64,000 nucleotides of DNA from Hymenobacter ruricola (GTDB lineage Bacteria > Bacteroidota > Bacteroidia > Cytophagales > Hymenobacteraceae), in contig NZ_JADQDM010000001.1 of the NCBI RefSeq assembly GCF_015694525.1, forward strand, positions 558,001 through 622,000, written 5' to 3'. The notes below the pieces were generated by a model. It was not told the DNA's origin. It was given only the letters and a program-made list of their open reading frames with translations, and did not search any database. Position numbers and translations under genes: made by a program. The first letter of the stretch is position 1, and every line of letters begins with the position of its first letter. Shown here one piece after another: positions 34,214 through 44,795 of this stretch.

Positions 34214-35812
34214 TTATTTTACGTCCCACCACACTGGAGTAGTTAAGTTACCCGGAGTGATACCAGTATCGGCCACTTTGGGATTTCGCAGTATCTCCGA
34301 GTCAACGTATGGGAGACGCTTTACAAAAACGTTTGGTCCCAATACGTTAGTCAACGGAGATTTAATGGTGGGAATATCAGTCCGGCGGTTTTCCGTCCAA
34401 GCTTCAGCACCGTTAGTTGCAAAAAAGGAGATATACTTTTGATTGGCAATGAGCGCCAATTTATCTGCATTGCTTGCACTATTAGCAAAATTCACACCTG
34501 TACTCGCCAGATACGTTGCTGCACTAGCACCTACGCCGTAGCGGGTGAGCGAAGCCGTCACCGCGGCATCGTAGAGAGCCTTCGCATCCTCATTAGTAGT
34601 CCAGCCTTGAACGGCTGCTTCAGCACGCAGGAACAAGCTTTCCTCATACGTGAGCAGGAGCGTTGGCCGAGCTTTGGCAGCAGCATCAGTAGCTGTGATG
34701 CCCGCATAAGTGCTCCCCAATGCACCAGCATTAGAAAATGCTGACCCGATAAAGAAGGTGCCGGGATACGACAGCCGGACTACAGCATTGGTAGTGCCTG
34801 GGAAAGTGTAGTTATTGGGGTACGGAGCCGCTTGGCCAGGCTCGACAAACAGGTAGTCGATGGGACTAGTCGTTTGACCAGTAGGAATACGCAAGTCCGC
34901 ATCTAAGAAGAAAACTGACCGACGCGGGTCATTCAACGTCGTCATCAAGTTACCAATGGTAGAACTAACGGCTAAGTTGTTCTGCAGTCGGAAGTTGGTT
35001 TGATAGAACGGGTTTTCGCTGTTTGACGCAGACGTGTTTGCATACTGGTAGTTTTCCCCCGTCAACATGAACGGATTGGTCGTTCCATTGGCCGCATAAA
35101 GTGCCTTGATACCAGCGGCAGCCGTGGCGGGGTCTTTGGTGCTGATGTGGATGTAGAAGCGGAGTTTCAACGTGTTAGCGAGCCGAATCCACCGGCTCAT
35201 GCCCGCCTCGTTAAGGGCGCCATAGTTGAGGTCGGCGGTACCAGGGAAGCGGCCCTGCTGTTTTTTGATGTCATTGATGGCATCATCGAGCAAGAGTTGC
35301 AGCGCAGCATACACATCCTGTTGCCGGTCATACTTTGGGGTAAGATTGGCAGTGCCCATTAAGGCTTCCGAATAAGGGATATCGCCATACAAGTCGGTGA
35401 GTACTTGAAAGGAATGGGCCTTTAGAATCTTGGCAATGCCAACCATGCGGAACTCGTTCTGGGCAGTCCCTTGTGTGATGACGTACTGAAAGTCCTCCAA
35501 GGCCCCGGCGTACAAGCCCTGAAACTGGCGACCGTCGAACGTACTGGTTGGAATGTTGTACTGGTCCCATGTACGGTACTGGTTGCCACCATTGGGTATG
35601 CCCATTTGCTGAGATAGGATTTCGCCTATCACATTGTACTGCCCACCTACAATGAAGCTAACAAACGCTTGGCCCGAGGGCAAAACCAAGTTAACGTCAG
35701 CCGTAGTAGGGTTGTTGGGGTCGGTATTTATATCTAGGAAGTCTTTCTTGCAAGCACTGGTACCTAGAAGGAGGCCCAGCAATGCCAATGAAGTAATACG
35801 AGTGTATTTCAT
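34214..35812 (-). CDS. SusD/RagB-family outer-membrane lipoprotein (locus A)
   Basis: A 532-residue surface lipoprotein with signal peptide ending LLGTSAC. It belongs to the SusD-like_2 group: ACKKDFLDINTDPNNPTTA after the lipobox, LTDLYGDIPYSEALMG, RWIRLANTLKLRFYIHIS, and the C-terminal LPYVDSEILRNP. SusD proteins bind the ligand over the mouth of their SusC partner. The partner gene lies 20 bp upstream on the same strand. No enzyme gene is nearby, so the ligand (peptide, glycan or other) is unknown. Less GC-rich than the housekeeping genes. Confidence 0.93.
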   Translation of the reverse strand: MKYTRITSLALLGLLLGTSACKKDFLDINTDPNNPTTADVNLVLPSGQAFVSFIVGGQYNVIGEILSQQMGIPNGGNQYRTWDQYNIPTSTFDGRQFQGLYAGALEDFQYVITQGTAQNEFRMVGIAKILKAHSFQVLTDLYGDIPYSEALMGTANLTPKYDRQQDVYAALQLLLDDAINDIKKQQGRFPGTADLNYGALNEAGMSRWIRLANTLKLRFYIHISTKDPATAAAGIKALYAANGTTNPFMLTGENYQYANTSASNSENPFYQTNFRLQNNLAVSSTIGNLMTTLNDPRRSVFFLDADLRIPTGQTTSPIDYLFVEPGQAAPYPNNYTFPGTTNAVVRLSYPGTFFIGSAFSNAGALGSTYAGITATDAAAKARPTLLLTYEESLFLRAEAAVQGWTTNEDAKALYDAAVTASLTRYGVGASAATYLASTGVNFANSASNADKLALIANQKYISFFATNGAEAWTENRRTDIPTIKSPLTNVLGPNVFVKRLPYVDSEILRNPKVADTGITPGNLTTPVWWDVK

Positions 35813-35832
35813 GTTGTTGTGCTAAAGCAATA

Positions 35833-38800
35833 CTACAGAGTGAGACGGAGGCTGGCACCCATCGAACGGGTCGAAGGATAAGAATAGAATTCGTACCCTT
35901 GGCTGTTGCCCGTACCAAAAGCGCTTACTTCCGGGTCCAGGTGGGGCTGCGAGGCTGGAGTCCAGATGAACAAGTTGCGACCAGTCAAGGTGAACTGAAT
36001 ACCTGTCAGCTTGACTTTGTTCACCAGCGAAGCCGGCAAGGAGTAAGACAAGCTGGCTTCACGCAGTTTAACATACGAGGCGTCGTACAGCGAATTTTCG
36101 CCGATGTTGTTAATCGTTGTCCAATAGGTATATGGGTCGGCTAACTTGGTATTGGCTGAGTAAGTTCCGTCTGTATTGCGAACTACCGAGTTGGGAATGA
36201 GGAAGGGCTGACGGTCATTGGCAGTCGTTTCTTTCAGGTTGCCTGAGAAATACCCCGTGTTGATGGTATTAGACCAGAACTTGCCACCCTGCTTGGTATC
36301 AAATAGCACGTTCAGGGACAAGCCCTTGAAGCTGAAAGTGTTGCTCAGGCCCGCCAGATAATTGGGCTGAATGCTGCCCAGCGTGGTGAGAACCGGCGAA
36401 ACCAACGGTTGGCCAGTAGTGGCACTAACCACTATGTTGCCATCGGGGTCGCGCAGCATTTGGGTACCGTAGAAGCTGTTGTAAGGCTGGCCCACGCGGG
36501 CTTCGATGGAGGGGCTGCTCAAGCCACCCAGGCCAATGTTCGGGGTGATGTTATTTACCTCGATAACGCGGTTGCGGTTACGGGTGTAGTTGACGCTGAT
36601 GTCCCAAGAAAAGCCACTCTTCGTGGAGATTGGGGTACCGCCCAAGAGCACCTCAATGCCTTTGTTTTCCATCGTACCGGCGTTGGCGTACTGAGAAGTA
36701 AAGCCGGAAGTACTAGCGGCCGGAACTGCTACGATGATGTCTTTGCTGCGCGAGTTGTAGTAGGTGAAATCGAGGTTAATGCGGTTGCCGAAGAATCGCA
36801 ATTCGGTGCCTACTTCGTAGGAAGTCGTGAGCTCCGATTTCAGGTCTGGGTTGCCGAGAGCATTGCCAACCCGGAAACCGGGCACCGTACCTTGGAAAGG
36901 TGCTTGGTACTGCCCACTGAAACCGTCGTCAACCGTAGATTTCACGAATACGGGATTCAATACATATGGGTCAGGGGATTTGCCTACCGAAGCAATGTTA
37001 GCCCGCAGCTTGCCAAAGCTCAGGATGTTGGTGGGGAGCTTGAACGCTTCAGTAAAGATGAAGCTGGTATTGGCGCTAGGGTAAAAGAAAGAGCGGTTCT
37101 TGACAGGCAGCGTTGAAGACCAATCATTGCGGCCCGTTACGTCTACCGACAGGTAATTGCGGAAATTTAACTGTACATCCGCAAAGGCGCCGAACAAACG
37201 GGTTTTGGAATCTTGTTTGTAAGTGAGAGGCAGACTAACTGCGTTGCTGATGTCGTAAAATCCTGGCACAACCAAACCCGAAGCGGCATCCACTGTCAGC
37301 CGTTCCCGCTTTTGCTCTTGGTAGTTCGTGCCGATGATGCCCTTCAAAGTAAAGTCCGGCGAGAGTTGCTTGGTAACGTTTATGAGGAAGTCGGTCGTGA
37401 GGTTGCGGCCGTAGAGCTCGTCCTCGCTGTAGCGACCTGCTAGGTTAGCAATGGTGCCCTGGGCAATTTTCTGCTTGCGGAGGTCTGAGTACGTGTCTGC
37501 ACTCTGGCGGAAAGTAATATTTAGCCAGTCGGTAGCGTCGTAGCTAAGGGTTGCATTGCCGAAGAACCGGTCTACTTCATTCGTCAATAAGTTGTTGGCG
37601 AGCAAAAAGTACGGATTGTTGCGGAACCCAGCCAAATAGTAACCGGTAAGGTTGTAGCGCGGGTCGTTGTAATCTTTCTGGTCCTTAATTTCAATATCCC
37701 GGGGCGTATTAACAATCGTCTGGATGATGTTACCGCGTGACTGTCCTTGTACACCCAAGTCGCCACCCGAATTCACGTAGTTGAAAGTGCCTCCAACGGT
37801 AAGCTTATTGAAGAGGCGCGTTGAACCGTTAAGCGCCACCGTAGAGCGACGGTAGTTTGTGTTGGGAATAAAGGAGTTGGTGCGCACATCGGATACCGAG
37901 GCGTAAAAACGGGAGAGTTCGTTCGAGCCAGAGAAGTTAATCGAGTTGTTGTACGTAGACCCGGTCTCGAAAAAGTCCCGAACGTTGTCAGGATGAGGAA
38001 CTAGGGCAATGGAGTCGACTACTGCTGCGCCCGAAGGGGCTAAGGTGTACGTATGCCAGTCGGCTACATTTTGACCATTCATTCTTGGGCCCCAGCTCTG
38101 GTTGTTCTGCGGGTCGTATACCCCGTCATTGCCCGAGCCGTAGGTGTTCTGGAAAGCAGGTAGGCGATTCACCCGGTCAAATGTCACCGCGCTGATAACA
38201 TTGATTTGCGAGCGGCCTTTAGCCCCCCCACCTTTCTTCGTGGTGATGATGATAGCGCCAGAAGCAGCTGCGGCACCATACAAAGCTGCTGCAGCTGGGC
38301 CTTTTAGAATGGTCATCGACTCGATGTTATTGGGGTCGATATCTGCACCCCGGTTGGGTAAGTCGACCCCATTATTCAAATCCCCACCGGAATTCGTCTG
38401 GGTGGTAGTGGCCGAATTGCTAATCACGTTGCCATCGACAACATAAATAGGCTGGTTATTGCCAGTGAATGACTGAGGACCACGAATCTGAATCCGAGTA
38501 GCACCACCAGCAGAACCAGAAGCACTCGTGATTTGAACGCCTGCTACTCGGCCTTGAAGCGACCGCACAGCATTGGTTTCGCTGGCCTTTGTGATGTCTG
38601 CGTTGCTCAAGGTTTGAACGGCGTAACCCAAGGTTTTCCGTTCGCGCTCAATACCTAAGGCTGTTACAACAACTTCGCTAAGCTGTTTATTGTCAGTAGC
38701 CAAGGATACTGTGAATTGTGTTTCGCTACCAATGGTACGCTCCTGCGTAACCATTCCTACTGAACTGAAAACCAGGGTGCCGCCCGATTCCGGCACACTC

Positions 38801-38988
38801 AGGCTGAAGCCGCCGTCGGCATTTGTTGAAACGCCATTTGTCGTGCCCTTTAAGAGCACCGTGACGCCCGGCAAGCCGCCGCCGTTTGCTTGGTCGGTTA
38901 CCCTTCCAGAAACGGTACGCGTTTGCGCCATCGCCCCGTGTAGGAGAGTAAACATGAGCACGAGGCTCATGAGTATGTGTTTTTTCAT
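35833..38988 (-). CDS. SusC/RagA-family TonB-dependent receptor (locus A)
   Basis: A 1051-residue outer-membrane transporter. Signal peptide (LVLMFTLLHGAMAQ), CarboxypepD_reg domain (VSGRVTDQANGGGLPGVTV, about 25-105), a TonB-box-like LSEVVVTALG, plug domain (about 115-240; SLQGRVAGVQITSASGS, IRGPQSFTGNNQPIYVVDG, NNIESMTILKGPAAAALYG), then a 22-stranded barrel ending in LRLTL. The ATG at 38988 is used rather than a TTG two codons upstream. It imports a ligand captured by the SusD protein, powered by TonB. No STN domain, so no direct sigma/anti-sigma signalling. Confidence 0.96.
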   Translation of the reverse strand: MKKHILMSLVLMFTLLHGAMAQTRTVSGRVTDQANGGGLPGVTVLLKGTTNGVSTNADGGFSLSVPESGGTLVFSSVGMVTQERTIGSETQFTVSLATDNKQLSEVVVTALGIERERKTLGYAVQTLSNADITKASETNAVRSLQGRVAGVQITSASGSAGGATRIQIRGPQSFTGNNQPIYVVDGNVISNSATTTQTNSGGDLNNGVDLPNRGADIDPNNIESMTILKGPAAAALYGAAAASGAIIITTKKGGGAKGRSQINVISAVTFDRVNRLPAFQNTYGSGNDGVYDPQNNQSWGPRMNGQNVADWHTYTLAPSGAAVVDSIALVPHPDNVRDFFETGSTYNNSINFSGSNELSRFYASVSDVRTNSFIPNTNYRRSTVALNGSTRLFNKLTVGGTFNYVNSGGDLGVQGQSRGNIIQTIVNTPRDIEIKDQKDYNDPRYNLTGYYLAGFRNNPYFLLANNLLTNEVDRFFGNATLSYDATDWLNITFRQSADTYSDLRKQKIAQGTIANLAGRYSEDELYGRNLTTDFLINVTKQLSPDFTLKGIIGTNYQEQKRERLTVDAASGLVVPGFYDISNAVSLPLTYKQDSKTRLFGAFADVQLNFRNYLSVDVTGRNDWSSTLPVKNRSFFYPSANTSFIFTEAFKLPTNILSFGKLRANIASVGKSPDPYVLNPVFVKSTVDDGFSGQYQAPFQGTVPGFRVGNALGNPDLKSELTTSYEVGTELRFFGNRINLDFTYYNSRSKDIIVAVPAASTSGFTSQYANAGTMENKGIEVLLGGTPISTKSGFSWDISVNYTRNRNRVIEVNNITPNIGLGGLSSPSIEARVGQPYNSFYGTQMLRDPDGNIVVSATTGQPLVSPVLTTLGSIQPNYLAGLSNTFSFKGLSLNVLFDTKQGGKFWSNTINTGYFSGNLKETTANDRQPFLIPNSVVRNTDGTYSANTKLADPYTYWTTINNIGENSLYDASYVKLREASLSYSLPASLVNKVKLTGIQFTLTGRNLFIWTPASQPHLDPEVSAFGTGNSQGYEFYSYPSTRSMGASLRLTL

Positions 38989-39162
38989 GGACAAAATGTT
39001 AAAAAGTTAAATGAGACAGGTGAGATTGCATTGCCAAAAATAACGGATTTAAATTGGCAAAAACGGAGAAATTTATTTTTTGCGTACGCTGGGTTACATT
39101 TTCATAAAATTTGCGCCGGGTAGCCGAAATTAAGCTGAAGTATTCTCGTTTGCGACATTTGC

Positions 39163-39202
39163 AAAAAAGCCCGGTACTGACAGATGCAGCACCGGGCTTT
39201 TT
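39163..39202 (-). terminator. Rho-independent terminator of locus B
   Basis: AAAAGCCCGGT pairs with ACCGGGCTTTT around a 15-base loop. It lies 22 bp past the stop of the lipoprotein gene at 39225 and separates locus B from the promoter of locus A. Confidence 0.85.
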
Positions 39203-39224
39203 GCACAAACCGGTCAGCTATCTA

Positions 39225-39836
39225 CTACCGGAACTCGGCAACTGCTGCATAAGGCGTGTTAACAAAGGTGCCAATGGGAGCATTAACGAATCCTACCGTA
39301 GTGGAAAGCGGGGTCAGGATGATGCGGCGCCCATCTTTCATAATGTATTCAAAGGTGAACACCACTGCTTCGCCGTTGAACATGTTGTTGCGGGCCGTAG
39401 CGGAAGTAGCTAAGATGGGGGTCGGATTAAGGTTGTTGGGAGCGGGACTAGTTGCGTACAGGTCCTTGATGGCGTCCTGGCTGTTGATAGTAACCGTAGC
39501 CGGAAAAGAACTCAGGTCAGTAACCTTTATCCGGGGCCCGAGGATATTATTGCGCCGGAAGCTCTTGTATACTTCAACCGTTTGGATTTCGGTATACCCC
39601 TGCGAGGGATTTACCACGAACTCAAACACTGGGCGAGTGTAGCTGCTGTCTGTGGTTGTCTTAATCGAGTTTTTGCTCTTCGAGTAATTGAAGAAAGATT
39701 TTGCCGGGTTGATTTCCGGAATAATCTGCGGAATGCTTTCGTAGGCTGGCTCCGGTATCCGGCTGGTTTCGCGGCAGGCCGGCAACGCTGCCACCGCCGA
39801 AACCAGCAGCAGCAAACGGGTGAAATACTTTTTCAT
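39225..39836 (-). CDS. Lipoprotein of SusCD locus B
   Basis: A 203-residue lipoprotein with signal peptide LLLVSAVAALPAC. The mature part has a beta-rich region with FEFVVNPSQGYTEIQTVEVY and RIIL/VVFTFEY strands, resembling the accessory surface lipoproteins (SusE-like or DUF-type) that follow some SusCD pairs. It is 33 bp after the SusD gene on the same strand and before a terminator, so it is the third gene of an operon. It probably helps ligand binding on the cell surface. Exact family not identified. Confidence 0.75.
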   Translation of the reverse strand: MKKYFTRLLLLVSAVAALPACRETSRIPEPAYESIPQIIPEINPAKSFFNYSKSKNSIKTTTDSSYTRPVFEFVVNPSQGYTEIQTVEVYKSFRRNNILGPRIKVTDLSSFPATVTINSQDAIKDLYATSPAPNNLNPTPILATSATARNNMFNGEAVVFTFEYIMKDGRRIILTPLSTTVGFVNAPIGTFVNTPYAAVAEFR

Positions 39837-39869
39837 ATAGTGAAGCATCTGGAATCAATGAATGAGAAC

Positions 39870-41537
39870 CTAGTGCTCCCAGAAAATGGGGGCATCCTCG
39901 GCCTTGTTTACCTTCGGTGAATTGGGGTTCAAAAGCAAGTCGGACGAGGGGTAGAGCAAACGGCGCGGAAAAACACCGTTACCTATGGTGCCCCCATCAT
40001 CAGGCAGCAGCCCCCGCGACGCGTTTGCCACTTGCTGCGACACGCGGATACGCGGGTGCTTCGTGCGGCGGAAATCCGTAAACACATCGACCCCGTAGCC
40101 ATAGCTGGCCACGTATTTCTCGTACATGATGACTTCGAGTTTTTCGTCGTTGGTAGCCGCTTTATCATACCGATTAAGCGGGCCCGAGTTAGCAACCGGA
40201 ACTGCCGTGCCGTTGTCAAGCCGGTTGAGGTACCCCGTGATTTGAGTTGCAGTCATTACGGGGCTGCCGTCGGCCGTAGCGATGGCATTCACCTTTCGGA
40301 ACGACGCGTTTAGCGCTTCAACAAACGCCTCGCGCGCGGCCACGGGGTTATTGAGTACCGTTAACTGCAACTCTGCCTCGGTGTATTTACGGGCGTAATA
40401 CGTGAGCAAGCGCTGGGGTGCTTCGGCCTTGCCGGCCACTTCCTTAGTGCCGGTTTTGCCGCCCTTGCCTTCGTCGTACCGTCCCCCGATGGGGTAAAGG
40501 CCCTGGACGGTTTGGAAAGAGGCCGTGCTAGCCGAAGCCGTGTACTGGCCCGTAGAGCCCGGCCGCACCGTCACGAAGGGCCCGTTCACGTAATCTTGCT
40601 GGGTGGTAGTGGGGGCCGTCTTCGCTACCTGGTTGAAGAAATAGTAAGGCATGCGCGGGTCGTTTCTTGCCAGCATGCCTTCGTAGAAGTAACGCCCGAT
40701 GCGGTTTTCAGGGTTGGTGCTGAAGTCAAACACGTAACCGGGGTTGCGGTTGTCCGGGTTGGTGGTGTTGCGGTAGGCCAACTCAAAATCTTCGCCTTCT
40801 TGCAGTAAGTCCGAGCTTGCGGTCAGCAGCGGCGTCACATTGGGAGTCACGTCACGCGTCAACCGAATCTGATTGTAAAGCTTAAGCTTAAGAGTATTGC
40901 CAAAGCGCCTCCATTTGTCGGGTGAACCATTGTAAATCAGGTCAGCCCGGGTCAAATCCGCGTTGCTCGAAGGCTTGCTGAGGTTGGCAATGCCCTCATC
41001 AATCAGCGAGAACAGGCTCTGGACCGAGCCGTCAGTTGAACCGTTATAGATTTCCTCGTCCTTATCGAAGCGGGGCGAAATATTCTCCACGCCTTTCAGG
41101 GCCTGCGAGTACGGGACGTCGCCCCACAGGTCCACCATTTGGCTGTACACGTACGCTTTCTGTAGCTGCGCAATGCCTACGTAAACCCACTGCTGCTCCC
41201 GCGTGCCCTGCGTGATGACAAGTTCGTTGTTAACGAGCACGCTGCTGTACAGGTCCGCCCACTGGCCCCCGAACGAGTTGCCGGTCTGCGTGAAGTTGCC
41301 GATGCTGCGCGTGTTATACAACTGCTGCATCAGGGCCATGGTGTATTGGCTGAGGCCCCCTACGTTATCGCCGAGGTCGCTCGCCATGCTCACCTGCACC
41401 ACCGGCAGCAAGGTGTTGAGCGTGGTCGAGGTCGGGGCTAGCGGGTTCTTGTTTACGTCGTAGAAATCCTTGCAGCTCGTTGCTGCGGCCAGCAGGCTGG
41501 CCAGTGCCAGAGTGGCGCTAATTTTCTGAAATTTCAT
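39870..41537 (-). CDS. SusD/RagB-family outer-membrane lipoprotein (locus B)
   Basis: A 555-residue lipoprotein, signal peptide ending AAATSC (Cys22 region). SusD-like_2 features: CKDFYDVNKNPLAPTSTTLN, MVDLWGDVPYSQALKGVEN, KWRRFGNTLKLKLYNQIRL, and MYEKYVASYGYGVDVFTDFR near the C-terminus. The ATG at 41537 begins the signal peptide; a start 10 codons earlier is less likely. It lies 33 bp downstream of its SusC partner and 33 bp upstream of a lipoprotein gene, giving the operon susC-susD-lipoprotein. Ligand unknown. Confidence 0.93.
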   Translation of the reverse strand: MKFQKISATLALASLLAAATSCKDFYDVNKNPLAPTSTTLNTLLPVVQVSMASDLGDNVGGLSQYTMALMQQLYNTRSIGNFTQTGNSFGGQWADLYSSVLVNNELVITQGTREQQWVYVGIAQLQKAYVYSQMVDLWGDVPYSQALKGVENISPRFDKDEEIYNGSTDGSVQSLFSLIDEGIANLSKPSSNADLTRADLIYNGSPDKWRRFGNTLKLKLYNQIRLTRDVTPNVTPLLTASSDLLQEGEDFELAYRNTTNPDNRNPGYVFDFSTNPENRIGRYFYEGMLARNDPRMPYYFFNQVAKTAPTTTQQDYVNGPFVTVRPGSTGQYTASASTASFQTVQGLYPIGGRYDEGKGGKTGTKEVAGKAEAPQRLLTYYARKYTEAELQLTVLNNPVAAREAFVEALNASFRKVNAIATADGSPVMTATQITGYLNRLDNGTAVPVANSGPLNRYDKAATNDEKLEVIMYEKYVASYGYGVDVFTDFRRTKHPRIRVSQQVANASRGLLPDDGGTIGNGVFPRRLLYPSSDLLLNPNSPKVNKAEDAPIFWEH

Positions 41538-41570
41538 ATATTGAAAGAGCCTTAAGGCCAAAATCAAACA

Positions 41571-44500
41571 TTAAAAAGTGACCCGAAGGTTCACACCGTA
41601 GCGCTTGGTGGTCGGCGCGTTCGTCAACTCAACTCCCTGAAAATTACTGGCTCCGAAGGAGCTGGTTTCGGGGTCAAAGTTGGTGTGTTTGGGCAGGTTG
41701 GGCGAATACCAGTAGAGGTTGCGTCCCGAAACCGAGAGGTTGACAATCCCAAACGGCGTCTTGCTCAACAATGACTTAGGCAAGTCGTAGCCCAGCGATA
41801 CCTCACGTAGGCGCACCGTGGTGGCGTCATAAATGGATTGCTCGTTGTAGCCGTTAGAAGCCGCACTGCCGCCGCCGCCGGCAGGCGCGAAGTACAGGTC
41901 ATTGACCGAAATGGCGGTGGTATTGCGCAATGGCGTACCATTAGTATCATAGTCCGCCCCTCCAGTGGTTCGGTTGTATCGAACCCCGTTGATAACGATT
42001 AAGCGGTTGCGGTCTTCGGTGTCTTTCGTTACGCCGCGGCCCAACTCTTCCTGAATGGTGGTGGAGTATATCTGACCACCCTTGCGATAGTCAATCAGAG
42101 TATTGAGGGTGATGCCTTTATACGTGAACTGGTTGATGAAACCCATCAAAAAATCCGCGTTGGGGTTGGCAATGATTTTGCTGCCGCCCGGCACCAAACG
42201 CCCGTTGATGGGGTCTACCAACAATTCACCATTCGGGGCCCGTTTGGCCGCCGTACCGTAGAGCACTCCGTAAGGCTGGCCTGGAATGAGCAGGCCTAGC
42301 AGATTAAAGGCAGAGCCCACTACCAGGGTGTCGTTGTTGGACGTAGTTTTTTCTACGATGTTCCGGTTGCGGGTGAAGTTGAACGTGCTGCTCCAACGGA
42401 AGCCCTTCACATCGACGGGAATGGCCGTGAAGGCCACTTCGAACCCTTTATTGGAAACTTCGCCGAAGTTGGTGTAGAACGCGCCGTAACCAGTGGCGGC
42501 CGTCAAGTCGCGGGGGGCAATCTGGTTGGTCGAACGCTTGTCGTAGTACGTGCCATTAAATGAGATGCGGCCTTTTAGGAAGGACAGTTCGGTGCCCAAC
42601 TCTAGCTCGGTCGAAAACTCAGGCGTCAAGGCCGGGTTGTTGATGATGCCTCCGACTGCCAAGCCAGCCACGCCCTGGAAGGGAAATACGCCGCCCGGGT
42701 TGATGTTGAAGGTCGTGGCCCCCGAGCGATAAGCAGGAGCATCGCGGCCTACGCGGCCGTAAGCCGCCCGCACTTTCGCCAAATCCAGCCAGCGGTAGTC
42801 CAATTTAAAAGCCTCGTTCAGCACCAGCGAGCCCGCGGCGCTCGAATAGAAGAAGGAGCGGCCCGGAGTATCGATATTGCCGTTGCGGTTCAACGTCGAG
42901 GAAAAGTCGTTGCGGCCCGTCAGGGTCACGAAGGCGAAGTTTTTGTAGCCAACGGTTGCGTTGCCAAGCAGGCCCATCAGGCGGCGCTTGGAGTAAGCGT
43001 AGCCGTAGGTGCTCTTCTCCCGGGTGTTCTCGATGTTGTCGATGCCGAAAATGATGACGTCCTTGCCCAGATAGGACTTGCCATCAAACGTGCGGGCGTT
43101 GAGGTTTTGCCCCACGCTGGCCGTCACGGTGATGTCTTCGGTGATATTCTTGTTAAAGTTAATCAGCGCAGTCTGCTCAAACTCCGTGTTCTGAATGTTA
43201 TCTTCAATCACTTGGCTAATGCCGCTGTAGGCCAGCGAGCCCGGACGAACAACGGTGCTGCGGGCATCCGTATACGTGTTCACGCCGCCAGTATAGGTCA
43301 GTGTCAACCAGTCCTTAATGGCGTACGATAGGCCTAAGCTGCCCACCACGCGGTCAACGCGCGACCGGTAAATGCTGTTTTCTACAGACCAGCGCGGGTT
43401 GTCGGCTTGCGTCGTGAGCCAAGCAAACACTGGGGCATTGGTTACCGGGTCTTTATACGGGAGCCCCTGCAAGTCGAGGCTACGGGTCAGAAACAAAGTG
43501 CGAGCGAAGGCCGAAGGGCTGCCGCCCAGCAAGTTGTTGGCCCCCAAAATGGGTCCCTGCTGCTCCGTGTTGGTGTAAGCCACGTTGCCGCTTACCGTCA
43601 GCTTGTTGAATTTCCCTGAACCCCCGGCGCTAATATTATTGCGCACAAACGACGAATTTGGAATAGTGCCCTTCTGGTCAGCGCGCGACACGATGGTTGT
43701 GAAGCTGGAGTTATCGTTGGTACTGTTCAGTGAAACCGAGTTCTCGTACAGGTGACCCGATGCGAAGAAGTCCTTCACGTTGTTCGGATATGCCTGGTAA
43801 GGAATTCGAGCATCTGCCGGAATGTTAGGAAAGTTCGGGTTGCCTGCCTGGGGGTGCGCGATGGTCTCGGGCGCGCCCTGCGCCTTATTGCCAAATTCAG
43901 GCCCCCATGAGCCGTTGACGGGACCTTGAGTGAAGTTGGAGCCAGCACCATACCGATTCTGGTAGTCGGGCAGGGCGGCTACTCTTTCAATAGAATAGCC
44001 AGTGGTGTACCCCACCTGAATGCCTTTGGGGCCGCGCTGGCCACCGCCACCGGTTTTGGTGGTGATAACGATAACGCCGCCAGCGGCCCGCGAGCCGTAG
44101 AGGGCCGCTGCCGCTGCGCCTTTCAGCACGTTAATAGAGGCGATGTTGTTGGGGTCCACGTCGGCCGTCCGGCTGGAGTAGGACGCGCCTGCAACAACGG
44201 CGTTTTCCGACTCGGTCTGCGAGTTGTCGTATGGCACGCCGTCAACCACAAACAGGGGCTGGTTTTCGCCGAAAAACGACGTGTTGCCTCGGATGGTAAT
44301 GCGCGATGACGACCCCGGTACCCCGTTCGAACTGATGATGTTCACGCCCGGCACCTTGCCCGAAATGGTTCGCAGCAAGTCCGGCTCGGACTTCTGCACT
44401 ACTTGCTCTGATTTGATTTCGGACACGGCGTAGCCCAGGGCTCGTTTCTCGCGCGAAATGCCCAAGGCCGTAACGGTCACTTCGTCTAGCTGCTTGTTAT

Positions 44501-44795
44501 CAACAGCCAAGGCCACGTCCAGCGTCCCCGCGCTTCCCACTGGCTGCTCAGTCGTCAGGTAGCCCAGATACTTGTATTGGAGTACTGCGCTGGCACCGCT
44601 TACGTTGAGAGAGTAATGACCCTCGGCATCGGTCGCCGTACCGGTGGTGGTGCCCTTCACGATTACGGCTACCCCTGGCAAGCCCTCGTTGGTCGCTTTG
44701 TCGATGACGCGGCCCGTCACAGGCCGCGTTTGGGCCCAGCTCCGCCCGGCAAGGGTCAGCAGCAGCAGCAGGCTCAATAGTAAGGTTCTCTTCAT
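41571..44795 (-). CDS. SusC/RagA-family TonB-dependent receptor (locus B)
   Basis: A 1074-residue transporter. Signal peptide (LLLSLLLLLTLAGRSWAQ), CarboxypepD_reg domain (VTGRVIDKATNEGLPGVAV), LDEVTVTALGISREKRALGY at the plug entrance, plug motifs ISGKVPGVNIISSNGVPG, IRGNTSFFGENQPLFVVDG and NNIASINVLKGAAAAALYG, then the barrel ending LRVTF. It heads a three-gene operon and is divergent from locus C across a 0.9-kb region. Sequence is clearly different from the SusC of loci A and C outside the plug, so the three loci are not recent copies. Confidence 0.96.
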   Translation of the reverse strand: MKRTLLLSLLLLLTLAGRSWAQTRPVTGRVIDKATNEGLPGVAVIVKGTTTGTATDAEGHYSLNVSGASAVLQYKYLGYLTTEQPVGSAGTLDVALAVDNKQLDEVTVTALGISREKRALGYAVSEIKSEQVVQKSEPDLLRTISGKVPGVNIISSNGVPGSSSRITIRGNTSFFGENQPLFVVDGVPYDNSQTESENAVVAGASYSSRTADVDPNNIASINVLKGAAAAALYGSRAAGGVIVITTKTGGGGQRGPKGIQVGYTTGYSIERVAALPDYQNRYGAGSNFTQGPVNGSWGPEFGNKAQGAPETIAHPQAGNPNFPNIPADARIPYQAYPNNVKDFFASGHLYENSVSLNSTNDNSSFTTIVSRADQKGTIPNSSFVRNNISAGGSGKFNKLTVSGNVAYTNTEQQGPILGANNLLGGSPSAFARTLFLTRSLDLQGLPYKDPVTNAPVFAWLTTQADNPRWSVENSIYRSRVDRVVGSLGLSYAIKDWLTLTYTGGVNTYTDARSTVVRPGSLAYSGISQVIEDNIQNTEFEQTALINFNKNITEDITVTASVGQNLNARTFDGKSYLGKDVIIFGIDNIENTREKSTYGYAYSKRRLMGLLGNATVGYKNFAFVTLTGRNDFSSTLNRNGNIDTPGRSFFYSSAAGSLVLNEAFKLDYRWLDLAKVRAAYGRVGRDAPAYRSGATTFNINPGGVFPFQGVAGLAVGGIINNPALTPEFSTELELGTELSFLKGRISFNGTYYDKRSTNQIAPRDLTAATGYGAFYTNFGEVSNKGFEVAFTAIPVDVKGFRWSSTFNFTRNRNIVEKTTSNNDTLVVGSAFNLLGLLIPGQPYGVLYGTAAKRAPNGELLVDPINGRLVPGGSKIIANPNADFLMGFINQFTYKGITLNTLIDYRKGGQIYSTTIQEELGRGVTKDTEDRNRLIVINGVRYNRTTGGADYDTNGTPLRNTTAISVNDLYFAPAGGGGSAASNGYNEQSIYDATTVRLREVSLGYDLPKSLLSKTPFGIVNLSVSGRNLYWYSPNLPKHTNFDPETSSFGASNFQGVELTNAPTTKRYGVNLRVTF